In this document: one piece after another, positions 60,644 to 64,000 of the stretch
Layout: each line of letters begins with the position of its first letter
Numbering within the stretch: the stretch's first letter is position 1
Origin: TMED88 sp964515335
GTDB lineage: Bacteria; Myxococcota_A; UBA9160; UBA4427
Length of the DNA stretch: 64,000 nucleotides
Assembly: GCA_964515335.1 (NCBI GenBank)
Contig: CAZETS010000009.1
Span: 1-64,000, forward strand
Reading direction: 5' to 3'
The notes under the pieces: generated by a model
Databases searched by the model: none
What the model saw: the letters and a program-made list of their open reading frames with translations, nothing else
Told to the model about the DNA's origin: nothing
Program-made: the position numbers and the translations under genes

Positions 60644-61060
60644 CTACCGGTTGGCGGCGGGACCACTCAGCGCCGGCGTCTCGTCGTGGTGCTCGAGGAT
60701 CTCCACCGTGTAGCCGTCCGGGTCGAGGACGAAGGCCGCGGTGACGGGCCAGTGCTCGAGGCGCTCGGGCGGCGTGACGGATTCGGCGCCCGCATCGATA
60801 CAGCGCTGGTAGAGGCCCTCGCAGTCGTCGGTCTTCAGGTAGAGCTTCCAGAAGCCGTTGCCGTGCTCGATCGGCCCGGACTGGGCGTGATGACGGGCGA
60901 GCTGGATGCGATTGCCGTCTTCACCGGCGAGCACCACCTCGGTGAATTCGTCGGTCTCGATGCGATGCGTGATCTCGAGCCCGAGCGCCTTCTCCCAGAA
61001 CTGAAGCGACTTCTCGAGGTCGGTGACGTTGATGCAGTACTGGTCGATGCTGGTCTTCAT
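60644..61060 (-). CDS. VOC-family (glyoxalase-like) protein
   Basis: A 138-residue vicinal-oxygen-chelate protein. Two beta-alpha-beta-beta-beta modules are seen: INVTDLEKSLQFWEKALGLEITHRI and FWKLYLKTDDCEGLYQRCIDAG, with a C-terminal VLDPDGYTVEILEHHD carrying a metal-ligand Glu and His. Length and pattern fit lactoylglutathione lyase-like enzymes, but the reaction is unclear. ATG at 61060 has GGAGAGG. It lies upstream of the selenoprotein gene in the same direction, 129 bp away. Confidence 0.88.
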   Translation of the reverse strand: MKTSIDQYCINVTDLEKSLQFWEKALGLEITHRIETDEFTEVVLAGEDGNRIQLARHHAQSGPIEHGNGFWKLYLKTDDCEGLYQRCIDAGAESVTPPERLEHWPVTAAFVLDPDGYTVEILEHHDETPALSGPAANR

Positions 61061-61279
61061 GGCCTCTCCGCGGTCTCTACGAAGACCAGAGGCTACCTCA
61101 TGAACCCCGGTTCGAGCCTGGCCCATGCGAGAAGACAGGAGGGACTTCCGCCAGCTCGGGATCGCGGACGAGTTGGAGGCGACGGGGGTCGGGCCGGACC
61201 GGACCGAGGTCATCACCCGCGCCGAGTCGATCGCGGGAAAGCAGATCGCGCGCATCTCGAAGTTCGGCTCGGCTCCCCA
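61061..61279. other. 219-bp intergenic region with a weak small ORF
   Basis: A plus-strand frame 61125-61319 (64 codons, MREDRRDFRQLGIADEL... ) has high G/C third positions but no ribosome site, and its end overlaps the ATP-grasp gene. It is not called as a gene. Otherwise the region probably carries the promoter of the VOC gene. Confidence 0.25.
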
Positions 61280-62245
61280 TCAGGCGCGGCCTCGGGCGAG
61301 TGCCACCTCCACGAGCTGACGCGTGAACCCGGCGTGACCCGATGGATCCAACGACAGGCAGAGATCCGCGCCCCCGTAGTCCTTCTCTTCGAAGTAGATC
61401 CCGCAGAGCGGGTTGATCTCCAGCATGTACGGCGTGCCGCAGGCAGCGACGCGCACGTCGCAGCGCGCGAAGCCCGCCCCACCCAGTGCCAGAAAGAAAT
61501 TCGCGGCCTCGTCCCGCAGTCGCGCGTCGAGGGCGGGATCCGCGACGGGGGCGGCGGAGAGATTGCCGTGGTCGACCCACTTGAGGCGCTCGTGCTTGAA
61601 GCTCTCTCCTTCCGGGAAGCGGTACTGGACCGGCGTGTAGGTCGTGGGGCGCGTGGGCGCGCCCGGCGTCTCCGCGACGAGCACCGTGCACTCGTCGCCC
61701 TCGATGAACTCCTCGACGAGGGCCGCGCCGTGGCGCGACAGCATCTTGCGCACCTGCCGCCGCAGACCGCTCTCGGTGCGAACGCGCGAGTGGCGGCTCA
61801 GGTCGATGCTCGCGTAGCTGTGGTAGCACTTGACGATCATCGGGAAGCGCAGCCCCGCAAGCACCCGGTCGACGTCCGCTTCGTCGCGCACGACCCGGTG
61901 CTTCGGCGTCGCGATCCCGGCCTGCCGGCAAGCGAGCTTCATCTGCCGGCGGGTCGGATCGAAGTACGCGGAGGTCGGCCCGGTGAACGGCGCCCCGTGC
62001 TTCTCGAGGGTGCGAACGACGTCCACCCCGGGAAAGTCCCGGCCATCGCCGTCGCATAGATTGAAGTAGACGTCGAAGCGCTCGGCGATCAGCGCCTCGA
62101 CGCGCTTCACCGACGACTCTCCCGCCGGCAGCACGGCGACACTCCAATCGTCGTCGGGCAGGAAGGGGCGCGGATCGCAGGGAAAATCGTCTTCGGGAAA
62201 GGACTCTGCGTCGAGATCCTGGTACGTGAGCAGGCAGATGCGCAC
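61280..62245 (-). CDS. ATP-grasp ligase, D-Ala-D-Ala-ligase-like
   Basis: A 321-residue ATP-grasp protein. MKLACRQAGIATPKHRVV starts the ATP-binding part, FPMIVKCYHSYASIDLS the nucleotide strand, VEEFIEGDECTVLVAE and LEINPLCGIYFE the metal-binding end. An N-terminal Rossmann-like part (residues 1-~100) precedes it. It ligates a carboxylate to an amine; the substrates are unknown. GTG at 62245 is the start. It is divergent from the amidase gene. Confidence 0.82.
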   Translation of the reverse strand: MRICLLTYQDLDAESFPEDDFPCDPRPFLPDDDWSVAVLPAGESSVKRVEALIAERFDVYFNLCDGDGRDFPGVDVVRTLEKHGAPFTGPTSAYFDPTRRQMKLACRQAGIATPKHRVVRDEADVDRVLAGLRFPMIVKCYHSYASIDLSRHSRVRTESGLRRQVRKMLSRHGAALVEEFIEGDECTVLVAETPGAPTRPTTYTPVQYRFPEGESFKHERLKWVDHGNLSAAPVADPALDARLRDEAANFFLALGGAGFARCDVRVAACGTPYMLEINPLCGIYFEEKDYGGADLCLSLDPSGHAGFTRQLVEVALARGRA

Positions 62246-62310
62246 GGCGGGAGCCTAGCCGACCATCACGAGGGCCCGACCGGCACCGCCACCGCGCGAA
62301 GGAGTCAGCC

Positions 62311-63765
62311 ATGAACGACGAACTCTGCGACCGGACCGCCGTCGAACTCGCGGCGCTGATACGGTGCGGCGAGCTCTCGGCCCGTGAGCTGCTCGCCGCA
62401 CACCTCCGGCGGATCGAGGCCGTCAACCCCGCCGTCAACGCAATCGTGACCCTGGTGCCCGAGATGGCCGAGAAGTCGGCGGCAGAGGCCGACGGGCGGC
62501 AGACCCGCGGCGAGTCGCTCGGGCCGCTCCACGGCCTGCCGATTGCCCACAAGGACATGGTGATGACAGCGGGCATCCGCTCGACGATGGGCTCGCCCCT
62601 GCTCGCCGACAACGTGCCCGGCGCCGACGACCTGCTCGTGACTCGGCTGCGCGACGCGGGCGCGATCCTGCTCGGCAAGACCAACGTGCCCGAGTTCGGC
62701 GCCGGCTCGCATACCTTCAATCCCGTCTTCGGCCCGACCCGGAACCCCTACGATCCGAGCCGTTCCTGCGGCGGAAGCAGCGGCGGAGCCGGGGTCGCGC
62801 TGGCGACCGGCATGCTGCCCATCGCCGACGGCAGCGACCTCGCGGGCTCGCTCCGCAATCCGGGCAACTGGAACAACGTGGTCGGCTTCCGCCCGTCGCC
62901 GGGCCGCGTCCCGATGGTGCCAGCGAACCTCGGCTGGGAGTCGCTGGCCGTACTCGGCCCGATGGCGCGCACCGTGGAGGACGCCGCCCTGCTCTTCTCC
63001 GCCATGGCGGGACCGGACCCGCGCGCGCCGCTCTCGCTCGAGACGCGAGGCGAGCGCTTCGCCGAGCCCCTCGCGCGGGACTTTCGCGGCACGCGCATCG
63101 CCTTCGACCCCGACCTGGGCGGGCTGCCGGTGGATCGCCGCGTCGCCGCGGTGATCGAGACGGCGATCCCGGTGCTCGAATCGATCGGGGCCGGCGTGGA
63201 GCCGTCGACGATGGACTGGTCGGGGGCCGACCAGGCCTTCCAGACCCTGCGTGCCGCGATATTCGCCAGCTCGTTCGGAGGCCTGCCCGAGGCAACGCGA
63301 GATCGGCTGAAGGCCACCGTGCGGTGGAACGTCGAAAAGGGGCTCGCGCTCTCTGGGCGCGAGATCACCCGCGCGGAGAGGAAGCGGACGGCGCTCCACC
63401 AACGCCTCGCCTCGATGATGGAGGGAGTCGAGTTCCTCGTGCTCCCGGTCAACCAGGTGCCGCCCTTCGACATCGACATCGAGTACCCGGAAGAGATCGA
63501 GGGCGTCGCGATGCAGACCTACATCGACTGGATGAAGTCGGCCTACTTCGTGACGCTGACCGGCCACCCGGCGATCTCGGTGCCCTGCGGCTTCACGAAC
63601 GACGGCCTCCCGGTCGGCCTGCAGATCGTCGGCCGGCAACACGACGACTTCGGCGTGCTGCAGCTCGCGTACGCGTTCCAGCAGGCGACCGAGCATTGGA
63701 GGCGCCGGCCGGACCGGGTCCTGCGAGCGGCCCGGGACACGGCGGGCGACGGGATGAGTTCGTGA
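62311..63765 (+). CDS. Amidase signature family protein
   Basis: A 484-residue amidase. The Lys of PIAHKDMVMTAG, the cis-Ser region RSCGGSSGGAGVALATG and the Ser nucleophile region DGSDLAGSLRNPGN form the Ser-cisSer-Lys triad. The second motif reads DLAGSLRNPG rather than the usual GGSIRxPA, as in some aryl-amidases. It hydrolyses a carboxamide of unknown identity. It is divergent from the ATP-grasp gene and upstream of a hydrolase gene, 39 bp away. Confidence 0.93.
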   Translation: MNDELCDRTAVELAALIRCGELSARELLAAHLRRIEAVNPAVNAIVTLVPEMAEKSAAEADGRQTRGESLGPLHGLPIAHKDMVMTAGIRSTMGSPLLADNVPGADDLLVTRLRDAGAILLGKTNVPEFGAGSHTFNPVFGPTRNPYDPSRSCGGSSGGAGVALATGMLPIADGSDLAGSLRNPGNWNNVVGFRPSPGRVPMVPANLGWESLAVLGPMARTVEDAALLFSAMAGPDPRAPLSLETRGERFAEPLARDFRGTRIAFDPDLGGLPVDRRVAAVIETAIPVLESIGAGVEPSTMDWSGADQAFQTLRAAIFASSFGGLPEATRDRLKATVRWNVEKGLALSGREITRAERKRTALHQRLASMMEGVEFLVLPVNQVPPFDIDIEYPEEIEGVAMQTYIDWMKSAYFVTLTGHPAISVPCGFTNDGLPVGLQIVGRQHDDFGVLQLAYAFQQATEHWRRRPDRVLRAARDTAGDGMSS

Positions 63766-63804
63766 GATAGGCTCTGGGCCGCGAACCCGCCGAGGAGCCC
63801 CCGC

Positions 63805-64000
63805 ATGAAGCTCGTGTTCGTCCACGGATCAGGTGGCACCGGACGCGTCTGGAAGCGGCAGACCGAGCACTTCGCCGGGTCGGTCGCGGTGACGCTGCCG
63901 GGGCATCCCGACGGGACGCCCTGCAGCTCCATCCAGGAGGCGGCGGGCTGGCTGCACTCCGAGCTGGCGAGCGACGCGGGCTCGAAGCCGCTGGTGGTCG
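63805..64000 (+). CDS. Alpha/beta hydrolase, 5' part
   Basis: The frame from ATG 63805 starts MKLVFVHGSGGTGRVWKRQ, with the oxyanion-hole HGSGG, and continues ...LPGHPDGTPC to the window end. This is an alpha/beta-hydrolase start; catalytic Ser, Asp and His lie beyond it. CGAGGAG precedes the ATG. The 65 codons seen cannot tell esterase from peptidase. Confidence 0.85.
   Translation, partial: MKLVFVHGSGGTGRVWKRQTEHFAGSVAVTLPGHPDGTPCSSIQEAAGWLHSELASDAGSKPLVV

Noticed and set aside
61125..61319. 64-codon plus-strand open frame
   Set aside because: Good third-position bias but no ribosome site and it overlaps the end of a firm gene; left as unsupported.

Overview
The window is a high-GC stretch (most genes end nearly every codon in G or C) from an uncultured Gram-negative bacterium. 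Lipoprotein signals, several outer-membrane beta-barrels, multihaem cytochromes, a phosphatidylserine decarboxylase and periplasmic enzymes point to a two-membrane cell. The mix of F420-type LLM oxidoreductases, acyl-CoA enzymes, GMC and PQQ dehydrogenases, a P450, DapL and an apparent selenoprotein resembles uncultured myxococcal or 'deltaproteobacterial'/Binatota-like genomes; that placement is inference. Two runs of exactly 100 N are each flanked by the same 55-bp sequence on both sides, so this is a scaffolded assembly and both gaps are probably unmerged contig overlaps with nothing missing.

Layout. 0.2-8 kb: cyclophilin lipoprotein, SnoaL-like protein, first gap, unknown protein, ADP-forming acyl-CoA synthetase, Na+/amino-acid symporter, and a monohaem plus pentaheme cytochrome pair. 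8-14.6 kb: LLM oxidoreductase overlapping an alkyl-DHAP-synthase-like FAD enzyme, DapL, a P450 with an ABA4-like membrane protein, and a solute-binding lipoprotein. 14.6-25.6 kb: second gap, epimerase, PQQ dehydrogenase with fused cytochrome c, histidine kinase overlapping an NlpC/P60 lipoprotein, SDR and MDR pair, beta-barrel, and a RecQ helicase with basic tails. 25.6-26.3 kb is gene-free and rich in hairpins. 26.3-33.7 kb: nitronate monooxygenase, an operon of EttA, LLM and GT87, a TIGR03790-type protein, enoyl-CoA hydratase. 33.8-42.7 kb: a probable frameshifted small gene, TetR with a perfect operator palindrome and a GMC oxidoreductase, a 3-hydroxyisobutyrate-dehydrogenase-like enzyme, Lhr helicase and a histidine phosphatase followed by a 17-bp minisatellite. 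42.8-50.8 kb (minus strand): aldo/keto reductase, MA-type peptidase, outer-membrane barrel and SCO protein in one run; then a small secreted protein; then a GMC dehydrogenase with its subunit-3-like partner and a thioesterase; then enoyl-CoA hydratase. 51-58 kb: phosphoesterase and acyl-CoA carboxylase beta subunit, lytic transglycosylase, phosphatidylserine decarboxylase, DUF5916 barrel, GST. 58-64 kb: epimerase, the selenoprotein, VOC protein, ATP-grasp ligase, amidase and the start of an alpha/beta hydrolase.

The most notable feature is at 59384-60514 (minus strand): an AhpC/TSA-like redox protein whose frame is interrupted by one TGA exactly where homologues carry the catalytic Cys (FYRGYW-U-PPC). 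Immediately downstream is a two-tier perfect hairpin with the spacing and loop of a bacterial SECIS element. Read through, the gene is continuous and well conserved on both sides, with unusual N- and C-terminal extensions. Conventional gene calling would split it into two wrong genes.

No tRNA, rRNA, CRISPR array, insertion sequence or phage module was recognised. The genes form many short operons rather than one large pathway. Recurrent themes are acyl-CoA and oxygenated-lipid metabolism and periplasmic electron transfer.
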